Positions 57,399 to 64,000 of a stretch of DNA of 64,000 nt are shown here, one piece after another (position 1 is the first letter of the stretch; the number at the start of each line of letters is the position of its first letter). The notes under the pieces were generated by a model. It worked only from the letters and a program-made list of their open reading frames with translations. It ran no database searches and had not been told where the DNA came from. This stretch comes from Mycolicibacterium sp. TY81 (lineage in GTDB: Bacteria > Actinomycetota > Actinomycetes > Mycobacteriales > Mycobacteriaceae), in contig NZ_AP023362.1 in the NCBI RefSeq assembly GCF_018326285.1, positions 3,472,001-3,536,000 on the forward strand. Reading direction: 5' to 3'. Position numbers and translations under genes: made by a program.

Positions 57399-58640
57399 TC
57401 AGAAGTCGTCAGGCACACCCGGGGCGGTCGGCCAGCCGAAGGCAACGGCGGCGCGGTGCACCGAACCCGGCGTCAGCTCGCGAACGAGCCCTGCGCTCGC
57501 CAGCGCCTGCAGATTCACCCCGCCGAGGTACACCGCGCCGAGCTCGCGCACGGAGATCGCGATATCGGCCGGTGCCGTGGTGGTTTCGCATTCGGCGCCG
57601 TCAGGACCCCCACGCAGACGCACCCGGCCGGTGTTCCACGGACACAACCCATCCGTGACCTCCAGCACCACGTCGACCGGAGCCGAGTAGCTCCGCAGAC
57701 TCAGCGCGCGAGGCAGATCGACCAGTCGTACGTAGACGCCGTCCCTGACCTGGCATGCCAGCGCGCGCCGGTCGGCCACCAGGCTGAGGAGCGGCTCATC
57801 GACTGCCGCACCGTCGTATCCGACGGTCCTGATCAAATCCATATCCAGGAGATAGCGCCAAATCTGCGCGTACGCACGATGATTGGTGGCCAGCACCTCT
57901 TGAATCTGGAGTTCGCTGTCGGGCTGGCCGCCGTCGGTCCAGCTGACCTTGGGCCGGTAAATGGCGAATCCACTGGCGGTGCCGTCGGCCTCGCGATGCA
58001 GGAGGAAGCGAAGCTTGCCGAACTCCTTGCGCCTCGGCTCGTTGTCGTGAATCCAGTTGTCCCACCACGGACCCGGCCGCTCCATCAGTCCGGCCCGCTG
58101 CACCATGGCGCGCTGATGAATCTCGGGTCCGTTGGCCAGCAACGTCTCGGCGTCGACGTGCGTCACCGAGCCATCGCCGAGCTGGACGTCCGGGCGGAAT
58201 CCCAGTTCACGGACCTTGCCCGAGAGCTCCGCCACCGGCACTGCCATGCCGTAGCCGAAGCGCCCGTAGATGGTGGCCTCCGATGCGTACAACATGGCCA
58301 GCGCCTCGGTGCCGCGTGCCCGAATGTCCTCGAGTTGGTGGCGCATCATCGCCGTGAGCAGGCCGCGGCGTCGATGACTGGGCGACACCGTGACGGCGGT
58401 GACCGCAGCCACGGCCGTCGTCGCCCCACCGGGCAGCACCACCTGCTTCCCGAAGGCACCGGCAGTGGACACCCAACGGGTGCCGTCGTGAAAACCGAAC
58501 ATGCGGTCGTACTCGGTAAAGGCGCGCATCAGGTCGATCTCGTCCTGCTGCGGATCCTGCAGGAACACCCCGTACGACGTAGCCATGAACGCATCGAAAT
58601 CATCGCTGTCGCTGACCGAGCGCAGCGTCAAATCACTCAT
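57399..58640 (-). CDS. eis: GNAT N-acetyltransferase Eis
   Basis: A 413-aa protein with the Eis layout: N-terminal GNAT domain with the acetyl-CoA loop VTVSPSHRRRGLLTAMM (about 84-99) and general-acid Tyr in ATIYGRFGYG (Y125); a second GNAT-like domain; C-terminal SCP2-type domain ending in a free Phe (PDDF-COOH), which is the catalytic base in Eis. Eis acetylates aminoglycosides and protein/peptide lysines. M. tuberculosis eis (Rv2416c, 402 aa) is WhiB7-controlled; I saw no clear WhiB7 element upstream. It ends 3 nt from blaI. Confidence 0.9.
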   Translation of the reverse strand: MSDLTLRSVSDSDDFDAFMATSYGVFLQDPQQDEIDLMRAFTEYDRMFGFHDGTRWVSTAGAFGKQVVLPGGATTAVAAVTAVTVSPSHRRRGLLTAMMRHQLEDIRARGTEALAMLYASEATIYGRFGYGMAVPVAELSGKVRELGFRPDVQLGDGSVTHVDAETLLANGPEIHQRAMVQRAGLMERPGPWWDNWIHDNEPRRKEFGKLRFLLHREADGTASGFAIYRPKVSWTDGGQPDSELQIQEVLATNHRAYAQIWRYLLDMDLIRTVGYDGAAVDEPLLSLVADRRALACQVRDGVYVRLVDLPRALSLRSYSAPVDVVLEVTDGLCPWNTGRVRLRGGPDGAECETTTAPADIAISVRELGAVYLGGVNLQALASAGLVRELTPGSVHRAAVAFGWPTAPGVPDDF

Positions 58641-58794
58641 GCCCCAAGGGATATCACAGCGCCTTCACAGGAGTCATCTGAATTTCCCTGCAGCAAACAA
58701 AGACTGAACACCGCGCATCGCGGCTCGAGAACGAATCGGACAGATCACCAAAACAGCTCGGACACTGAGCCTTTCACAGCGCTGCTGCCGAGGT

Positions 58795-59439
58795 TCACCG
58801 CTGGGCCAGTGGCGGCGGGCTGTAGAGCCGCGCAAACGTATCGAGACGTTCCTGCTTGGTCCGCTGGAGGTGCGTGGCGATGGCCGCACTGGCGGCTGCC
58901 GAGTCGTGCCGCCGGATGGCATCCATGATCGCCTCGTGTTCGGTCGCCACGTCGGCCAGATCGTCCCTGTGCATCGCCTCCCTGTCACACAGGCGAAGTC
59001 TGGCCACGAGGTTGGTCAGCGTTTCCTGGAGCGTCGCATTGTGCGATGCGGCCCAAAGCACCTCGTGCCATTGCGAATTCAGCTGCCGAGCCACGGCCGC
59101 GTCCTCAGCCGCGGCCGCGCGCTGGTGCAGCTGCGCCAGCTGAGCGACCTGCAATTCGGTTCGTCGTGCCGATGCTGCCTCGGCAGCCGCTTTCTCCAGT
59201 GCAATGCGGACGTCGTAGATCTCGATGACATCGTCCGGCGAGCCCGATCGGATGCGATAGCCGCGGACCGAGCGGCTGATCAGCCCCTCCTGTTCCAAGC
59301 GGCTCAGCGCCTCGCGTACCGGAGTTCGGGACACGCCGTATGCGGCGGTCAGCGCGCTCTCGGTCAGGGGTTCGGCTGCGGAGAACCGGCCGGCCAACAG
59401 GTCAGCGCGAAATGCACTGTGAAAAGCGGTCCGTTGCAC
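58795..59439 (-). CDS. GntR-family regulator (FCD domain)
   Basis: A 214-aa regulator: winged helix ALTAAYGVSRTPVREALSRLEQEGLISRSVRGYRIRSGSPDD and an FCD all-helical ligand domain with the metal-binding pattern of D-x3-R (EIYDVRIALE) and two His (SQWHEVL, TEHEAIMDAIRRHD). GTG 59439 has GGAGG four bases upstream. It is divergent from the ECF-transporter operon over about 150 nt, with a TTTTGTATACAGAAAA palindrome, so it is the likely repressor of that operon. Confidence 0.88.
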   Translation of the reverse strand: MQRTAFHSAFRADLLAGRFSAAEPLTESALTAAYGVSRTPVREALSRLEQEGLISRSVRGYRIRSGSPDDVIEIYDVRIALEKAAAEAASARRTELQVAQLAQLHQRAAAAEDAAVARQLNSQWHEVLWAASHNATLQETLTNLVARLRLCDREAMHRDDLADVATEHEAIMDAIRRHDSAAASAAIATHLQRTKQERLDTFARLYSPPPLAQR

Positions 59440-59483
59440 CCGTCCTCCAAGTGTTGCGTTCCATCGAGAATACATTTGAAGCT

Positions 59484-59500
59484 GTTTTGTATACAGAAAA
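59484..59500. promoter_or_regulatory. probable GntR operator
   Basis: GTTTTGTATACAGAAAA is palindromic around TGTATACA with A/T flanks, typical in form for FCD-type GntR sites. It sits between the gntR gene and ykoE. Confidence 0.6.
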
Positions 59501-59591
59501 TACTCATGATGACGCGAAGGCATACAGCGGTTGTGCCGGCCGTCCATACTTGTTGCCGTCGCGGTCCCGCGCGACGGCATGAAGGAGACGT

Positions 59592-60203
59592 ATGAGCACC
59601 CCGTCCACCATTGATCGCCCGGTACTGCGCTGGCGCGTCGTCGACATCGTCGTTGCGAGTGTGCTCGCGACGGCTGCCGGACTGATCTTCGTGCTGTGGA
59701 ACATCGCATCCAATCCGGTCAGCGCGCCTCTCGGCGCAGTGCTCCCCGGTCTGCAGGCACTGCTCGGTGGTGGGTGGCTGTTCGCCGGTGTGCTCATTGC
59801 TCTGGTCATCCGCAAGCCCGGTGCGGCCGTCTACGGCGAGCTCGTCGCCGCTTCCATTTCGGCGCTGGTCGGCAATCAGTGGGGTGTGCTCACCCTCGAA
59901 TCCGGCCTGGTCCAGGGTCTCGGTGCGGAACTGGTCTTCGCGGTGTTCCTGTACCGGCGGTGGGGCCTGCCCACCGCAGTGCTCTCCGGAGCGGTCGCCG
60001 GGATCGCCCTGGCCATCAACGACCTGATCCTGTGGTACCCCGGTTCCGCCGCCGGCTTCGCCGCGGTCTATGTGGCCTCGGCGATCCTCTCCGGCGCCCT
60101 CGTTGCCGGACTGCTGTCATGGGTCGTGGTGAGAAACCTGGCCCGGACCGGAGTTCTCAGCCGTTTCGCGTCGGGACGTCTGGAACCGAGCCCGGCGTCG
60201 TGA
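59592..60203 (+). CDS. ykoE: ECF transporter substrate-specific (S) component, YkoE-like
   Basis: A 203-aa membrane protein with five to six helices: RWRVVDIVVASVLATAAGLIFVLWN, ... NQWGVLTLESGLVQGLGAELVFAVFLYRRWG with the family QWG and Q-G-x-x-x-E pattern. YkoE binds thiamine precursor hydroxymethylpyrimidine. ATG 59592 follows GAAGGAGAC. Translationally coupled with the ATPase gene (GTGA overlap). Confidence 0.87.
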   Translation: MSTPSTIDRPVLRWRVVDIVVASVLATAAGLIFVLWNIASNPVSAPLGAVLPGLQALLGGGWLFAGVLIALVIRKPGAAVYGELVAASISALVGNQWGVLTLESGLVQGLGAELVFAVFLYRRWGLPTAVLSGAVAGIALAINDLILWYPGSAAGFAAVYVASAILSGALVAGLLSWVVVRNLARTGVLSRFASGRLEPSPAS

Positions 60204-61717
60204 ACGCCCTGGGCGGCCGGGCGCGGACCTCGACGGACGCGGCGCGTTCCGTCGGCGCTGCGGTCACCGCGCGCGGCTGGGGTTGGCAGCATGCGACGCG
60301 CGCGAATTGGGCTGTGCGCGATCTCGATTTGTCGATAGCGCCCGGAGAGCGGGTGCTGCTCCTCGGGCCGTCGGGCGCCGGGAAGTCCACACTCCTGCAC
60401 GGCGTCGCCGGACTGCTCGGCGGCGCCGAGGAAGGCCGTCAGGCGGGACAGCTACACGTCGATGGTGCACCGCCGGCCGAACGCCGGTCCCGCATCGGCA
60501 TGGTGCTGCAGGATCCCGATTCGCAGGTGATCCTGTCCCGGGTCGGAGACGACGTGGCCTTCGGGATGGAGAACCTCGGCGTTCCGCGCGATCAGATTTG
60601 GCCTCGGGTGCGCCAGGCGCTCGACGCGGTCGGACTGAATGCGTCGCTCTCCCATCCCACCTCGAAGCTTTCCGGCGGGCAGAAGCAGCGCCTCGCGCTG
60701 GCCGGTGTGGTGGCCATGCGCCCCGGCCTGATCCTGCTCGACGAACCGACGGCCAATCTCGACCCCGCCGGCGTCATCGAGGTCCGCGACGCGATCGTCG
60801 AGTCCGCGCGCCGGACGGGCGCGACGCTCATCGTCATCGAGCACCGCACCGACGTATGGCTGCCGGTCATCGACCGCGTGATCGTCCTGGGTGCCGACGG
60901 CACGGTGACCGCCGACGGTACGCCTGACGACACGATCCGACGCGAACACGACTACCTGGTCCGGTCCGGCGTCTGGGTGCCGGGCGACCCTCTGCCTGAG
61001 ATCGCCAGGCGCCGGGGTGGGGACGACAGCGTCCTGCTTCGCGCCACCGACCTCTTGGTGGGGCAGCACGGCGACGCCCCACTGAACACCGGGCTCGATT
61101 TCGAGATCCGGCGCGGACGTACCACCGTCGTCACCGGTCCCAACGGTGCGGGCAAGTCCACCCTGGCGCTGACGCTCGGCGGGTTGCTGCGACCGGCGGC
61201 CGGGCGGCTCACGGCCGACGCCGCGCTCGCTCCCCCGCGCTCCCGGCTCGAGCCGGTCCGGTGGCGGTCGAAGGAATTGCTCACCCGGATCGGCAGTGTC
61301 TTCCAAGACCCGGAGCATCAGTTTCTCACCGGTACCGTCCGCGACGAACTGTCCTTGGGACCACGGGCGCTGAAGCGAACCGGCCCCGAAATCGAGTCCC
61401 GCACAGACGAATTGCTTCAGCGACTGCGCTTGCAGCACGTCGCCGACGCGAATCCGTACACCCTCTCCGGTGGAGAGAAACGTCGACTGTCCGTCGCCAC
61501 CGTCCTGGCCACGGGGCCCGCGGTGATCGTCCTGGACGAGCCGACGTTCGGGCAGGACCGCCGGACGTGGGAGGAACTGGTCCGGCTGCTGGCCGACGTC
61601 GCCGACGCGGGGACGGCCGTGGTGGCTGCCACGCACGACCTCGATTTCACCGCCCTGCTCGCCGACACCCGCATCGAGCTACCTGCGTGGCGAACCGCAA
61701 CGGAGACAACAGAATGA
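60200..61717 (+). CDS. ykoD: ECF transporter tandem ATPase, YkoD-like
   Basis: A 505-aa fusion of two ABC ATPases. First: Walker A GPSGAGKST, signature LSGGQKQRLA, Walker B LILLDEPTANLDP. Second: GPNGAGKST, LSGGEKRRLS, VIVLDEPTFGQD. Energy-coupling subunits EcfA and EcfA' are joined, as in YkoD. GTG 60200 overlaps ykoE, and the stop overlaps ykoC (ATGA); the long open frame from 59696 is a shadow in the ykoE region. Confidence 0.93.
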   Translation: MNALGGRARTSTDAARSVGAAVTARGWGWQHATRANWAVRDLDLSIAPGERVLLLGPSGAGKSTLLHGVAGLLGGAEEGRQAGQLHVDGAPPAERRSRIGMVLQDPDSQVILSRVGDDVAFGMENLGVPRDQIWPRVRQALDAVGLNASLSHPTSKLSGGQKQRLALAGVVAMRPGLILLDEPTANLDPAGVIEVRDAIVESARRTGATLIVIEHRTDVWLPVIDRVIVLGADGTVTADGTPDDTIRREHDYLVRSGVWVPGDPLPEIARRRGGDDSVLLRATDLLVGQHGDAPLNTGLDFEIRRGRTTVVTGPNGAGKSTLALTLGGLLRPAAGRLTADAALAPPRSRLEPVRWRSKELLTRIGSVFQDPEHQFLTGTVRDELSLGPRALKRTGPEIESRTDELLQRLRLQHVADANPYTLSGGEKRRLSVATVLATGPAVIVLDEPTFGQDRRTWEELVRLLADVADAGTAVVAATHDLDFTALLADTRIELPAWRTATETTE

Positions 61718-62487
61718 CCACCGTGGAGGCAGTCGCCACCCGCCCGGTCAACCCCGTCGCCCGGCTGCTCACCGCCCTCGTCATCGCGGGTGGGCTGGTG
61801 CTGTCCGTCGACTGGGTGTCGGCCCTGACGGCGCTGGTGCTCGAGCTCGTCCTGTTCTTCGTGGTCGGCGCCCGGCTGCGCCCGGTCCTGACGCGGGGTG
61901 CGGTGATCGCCGTCGCGGCGGCACTGACCGCCGTCACCATCCTCCTCTACGGCCAGCCGAGCGGCGCCGTGCACTGGCACTTCCTGCTCGTCACCATCAG
62001 CGACGGCTCGATCACCTTGGCGCTGACCACTTTTCTGCGCGTCCTCGCGATCGCACTGCCGTCAGTGATCCTGTTCGCCGACGTCGATCCCACCGAGCTC
62101 GCCGACGGGCTCGGGCAGGTACTGAAACTACCGGCCCGGTTTGTGCTCGGCGCGCTGGCCGGCCTGCGTCTGGTCGGATTGCTGGGCCAGGACTGGCAGT
62201 ACCTCGGATACGCGCGCCGGGCCCGGGGCGTCGCCGACCACGCGCGGCTGCGCCGCATCGCCGGACAGTCCTTCGCGCTGTTGGTCTTCGCGGTCCGACG
62301 CGGGACCAAACTCGCCACCGCGATGGAGGCGCGCGGGTTCGGCGCGCACCGCCACCGGACCTGGGCTCGCCCCTCGCCCTTCGCTGGACGTGAGTTCGCC
62401 CTTGTCACAGCTGGATTCACGATCATCGCGGTGGCGATCGCCACGTCGGTCGCCACCGGAGCGTGGAACTTCATTGGTACTCGATGA
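61714..62487 (+). CDS. ykoC: ECF transporter transmembrane (T) component, YkoC-like
   Basis: A 257-aa EcfT-type protein. Five or so helices, with the coupling motif in LGYARRARGVADHARLRR and AMEARGFGAHRHR (two A-R-G motifs that contact the ATPases). Completes the YkoE-YkoD-YkoC importer. Next gene overlaps its end by 14 nt. Confidence 0.9.
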   Translation: MTTVEAVATRPVNPVARLLTALVIAGGLVLSVDWVSALTALVLELVLFFVVGARLRPVLTRGAVIAVAAALTAVTILLYGQPSGAVHWHFLLVTISDGSITLALTTFLRVLAIALPSVILFADVDPTELADGLGQVLKLPARFVLGALAGLRLVGLLGQDWQYLGYARRARGVADHARLRRIAGQSFALLVFAVRRGTKLATAMEARGFGAHRHRTWARPSPFAGREFALVTAGFTIIAVAIATSVATGAWNFIGTR

Positions 62488-63031
62488 GATTCTGGGGCGC
62501 CTCGACGACGCAGCGACGGTGTTGGTCGACGGCCGTTCAGGATCAGGAAAGTCCACGCTGGCAACGCAACTGCACGATGCCTGGTCTGCCAGTGTGGTGG
62601 TCCGCCTCGACGACATCTATCCGGGTTGGGACGGATTGTTCTGGGCCGTAGACCACGTGCACCAATCACTGTTGGCACCTCGCGCCGCCGGCGAGGCGGG
62701 ACGTTGGCGGAGCTGGGACTGGGCCCGTGAGGTCCCGGGAGATTGGCACCGTGTCGAGTGCGGACAGCGCTTGATCGTCGAAGGCACCGGGGCCCTCACG
62801 CCCGCCGGGCGGCGGCTCGCCGATCTGGGCATCTGGGTCGACGCCGACGACGAGGTGCGCAAGCGCCGGGCACTACGCCGCGACGGCGATCTGTACCGGC
62901 CGCACTGGGACCGCTGGGCGGCCCAGGAAGAGGAATTCGTCACCCGCTATCGGCCGCGGCGGTGTGCCGACCTGATCGCACTCGCGACGCCGACCGGATT
63001 CGAATTCACCGCTTCGCAAAGGACGTCATGA
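62474..63031 (+). CDS. P-loop kinase-like protein in the ykoEDC operon
   Basis: A 185-aa P-loop protein: Walker A GRSGSGKST near residue 19, then VVRLDDIYPGWDGL (the DD-x-Y substrate loop of uridine/nucleoside kinases), a lid-type RRDGDLYRPHWDRW, and a terminal strand. It resembles the uridine/panK-like kinases. In a pyrimidine-import operon it may phosphorylate the imported compound. Start uncertain: TTG 62474 fits a coupled start; no ATG is in frame at the right place. It ends 4 nt inside the next gene. Confidence 0.7.
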   Translation: MVLDEILGRLDDAATVLVDGRSGSGKSTLATQLHDAWSASVVVRLDDIYPGWDGLFWAVDHVHQSLLAPRAAGEAGRWRSWDWAREVPGDWHRVECGQRLIVEGTGALTPAGRRLADLGIWVDADDEVRKRRALRRDGDLYRPHWDRWAAQEEEFVTRYRPRRCADLIALATPTGFEFTASQRTS

Positions 63032-63954
63032 CCACCTCGATCTCTTTGGCCCTGGAGTACTTTCATCCGTGGCCGAACTCGGCCGGCTTCTATCTGGCCA
63101 GGCACCGGGGCTGGTACGCCGACGCAGGGATCGAACTGCAGATCCGCACGGTGGACCCCGGCATCGGTGACAGCCTCGAACACCTCGGCCGGCGCCTGGT
63201 GGATCTCGCGGTATTCCCGACCAACCGGCTGCTGGTGCGTACCGAGCGCGGCGAGCCGTTGAAGGCGATCGCCGCGGTGAACCAGCGCGGCTTGGAGACG
63301 ATTCGCACTCTCGTCAGCAGTGGGATCAGCAGTTTGGCCGAGTTGGCCAACAAGCGGGTGGCACTCAATCCGACACCCCGCGGGGTGGCCGTCGTGCGCG
63401 ATCTGGTCGCGCAAGCAGGCGGCGACCCCGATGCCGTCACCCTTGTCGACGTCGGCGCGCGTGAGCTCACCAGTGCCGAATTGGCCGCCGGCGTCGCCGA
63501 CGCCACCTTCGGTTCCTACTGGGCTTGGGACATCCTGCTGAGCGAGCATCCGGACCGCCCGGAGCGCATCTGGCGCGTCGATGAAGAGCTGCCGTTCGGG
63601 TACCACAGCTACCTGCTCGGCGTGCGCGACGACCTCATCGACCGAAATCCGTTGCTGGTCTCCGACTTCCGGGCGATCAGCGAACGAGGTTTCCGCTACG
63701 CCGCCCAGCACCCCGACGAGGCGGCCGACCTGCTGAGCGATGTCATGCCGTACTTCCCAGCAGACGTCATCGACCGCTCACTCGACGCCATCTCCAGCAC
63801 CTGGTTCCACGAGAATTCCTGGGGCACAGTACGTCCCGAGCTCGTCGAGCCGTACGCACACTGGCTCGCCGGGCACGGAATTCTCACTGCGCCCGAACGG
63901 TGGCCTGCGGCGTTCGCGAATATCCCTGCTGTCACGACGGATCCGGCATGGTGA
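63028..63954 (+). CDS. THI5/NMT1-like substrate-binding or HMP-related protein, no signal peptide
   Basis: A 308-aa NMT1/THI5-like protein: SLALEYFHPWPNSAGFYLARHRGWYADAGIELQI at the very start, then DLAVFPTNRLLVRTERGEPLKAIAAVNQRG, and ATFGSYWAWDILL. ABC-type relatives (ThiY) bind formylaminopyrimidine and are lipoproteins, but here the domain begins at residue 4 with no signal peptide or lipobox, so the protein stays in the cytosol. Yeast THI5 makes HMP phosphate; its Cys-rich motif is not seen here. Enzyme, chaperone or sensor roles are open. ATGA overlaps at both ends. Confidence 0.83.
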   Translation: MTTSISLALEYFHPWPNSAGFYLARHRGWYADAGIELQIRTVDPGIGDSLEHLGRRLVDLAVFPTNRLLVRTERGEPLKAIAAVNQRGLETIRTLVSSGISSLAELANKRVALNPTPRGVAVVRDLVAQAGGDPDAVTLVDVGARELTSAELAAGVADATFGSYWAWDILLSEHPDRPERIWRVDEELPFGYHSYLLGVRDDLIDRNPLLVSDFRAISERGFRYAAQHPDEAADLLSDVMPYFPADVIDRSLDAISSTWFHENSWGTVRPELVEPYAHWLAGHGILTAPERWPAAFANIPAVTTDPAW

Positions 63955-64000
63955 ACTCCGGACCCTTCATCAGCGCTCAGGAGCTTTCCACCGCGCTGGC
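63951..64000 (+). CDS. start of a gene, possibly a rhodanese-like sulfurtransferase (partial)
   Basis: GTG 63951 overlaps the previous stop (GTGA) and the first 16 residues, VNSGPFISAQELSTAL, look like the start of a rhodanese (xLISxxELxxxL). It runs off the window. A sulfur transfer step would suit thiazole or thiamine synthesis; too short to be sure. Confidence 0.45.
   Translation, partial: MNSGPFISAQELSTAL

Noticed and set aside
59440..59591. TPP riboswitch before ykoE
   Set aside because: No CTGAGA and ACCTG elements in the right order; the space is mostly taken by the GntR palindrome.

Overview
The window is high-GC actinobacterial DNA and almost certainly comes from a fast-growing mycobacterium (Mycolicibacterium-like). 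The main evidence is gene order. Read left to right it follows the M. tuberculosis H37Rv block from nagA (Rv3332) to dnaE2 (Rv3370c): nagA end, yihY-type gene and trpS (Rv3335c-Rv3336c), an isocitrate dehydrogenase next to metY-metX and a methyltransferase (Rv3339c-Rv3342), a DUF3017 gene and folD (Rv3355c-Rv3356c), an old-yellow-enzyme gene (Rv3359), the mfpA-mfpE block (Rv3361c-Rv3365c), trmL (Rv3366), a nitroreductase (Rv3368c) and dnaE2. Accessory modules sit between these anchors. The comparison is from memory, not from a search.

Layout. 0-3 kb: a tightly overlapping minus-strand operon with a divergent Lgt-family membrane protein, a Pro/Gln/Tyr-rich membrane protein and a radical SAM protein of the Tes/MJ0619 lipid-crosslinking type. 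3-8 kb: a mymA-like Baeyer-Villiger monooxygenase, hydrolase and alcohol dehydrogenase operon with a divergent PucR regulator. 8-13 kb: a two-component system whose kinase is cut by an IS1380-type element, then a DM13 lipoprotein, a DoxX-like protein and a small exported protein. 13-20 kb: MarR/NmrA pair, YihY, trpS, a sugar isomerase, a second MarR, and fdxA behind a DosR box. 20-27 kb: xthA, monomeric NADP isocitrate dehydrogenase, SAM-IV riboswitch, metY-metX-methyltransferase, HxlR/SnoaL pair. 27-30 kb: TetR and FAD monooxygenase.

30-34 kb is the most novel region: a seven-gene plus-strand cassette of TetR, a 32-aa membrane peptide, a NorD-like VWA protein, a NorQ/CbbQ-like AAA ATPase, a 42-aa membrane peptide, a 229-aa polytopic membrane protein rich in buried Asp/His/Glu, and a 136-aa membrane-anchored protein. 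It ends at a 26-bp perfect hairpin. It looks like an undescribed membrane metalloenzyme with its own activase pair. 34-43 kb: DoxX, amidase, AraC, folD, OYE, FHA-ABC exporter. 42-48 kb: the mfp gyrase-protection conservon, split by an oppositely oriented Tat-exported DUF1906 gene. 48-50 kb: an IS256-type element inside a DUF4345 gene, plus a TetR gene. 50-59 kb: trmL, nitroreductase, gabD2, dnaE2 with SOS box, orphan blaI, eis. 59-64 kb: a GntR-controlled YkoEDC importer operon with a P-loop kinase, a THI5/NMT1-like protein without signal peptide, and the start of a probable rhodanese.

Both IS elements have clear inverted repeats and target duplications (TCAG; CCACCACCG), and the interrupted genes rejoin in frame when the IS and one duplication are removed. 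Both transposase genes carry indels in poly-G runs, so either the copies are dead or the assembly is imperfect there. I saw no CRISPR array, tRNA or rRNA.
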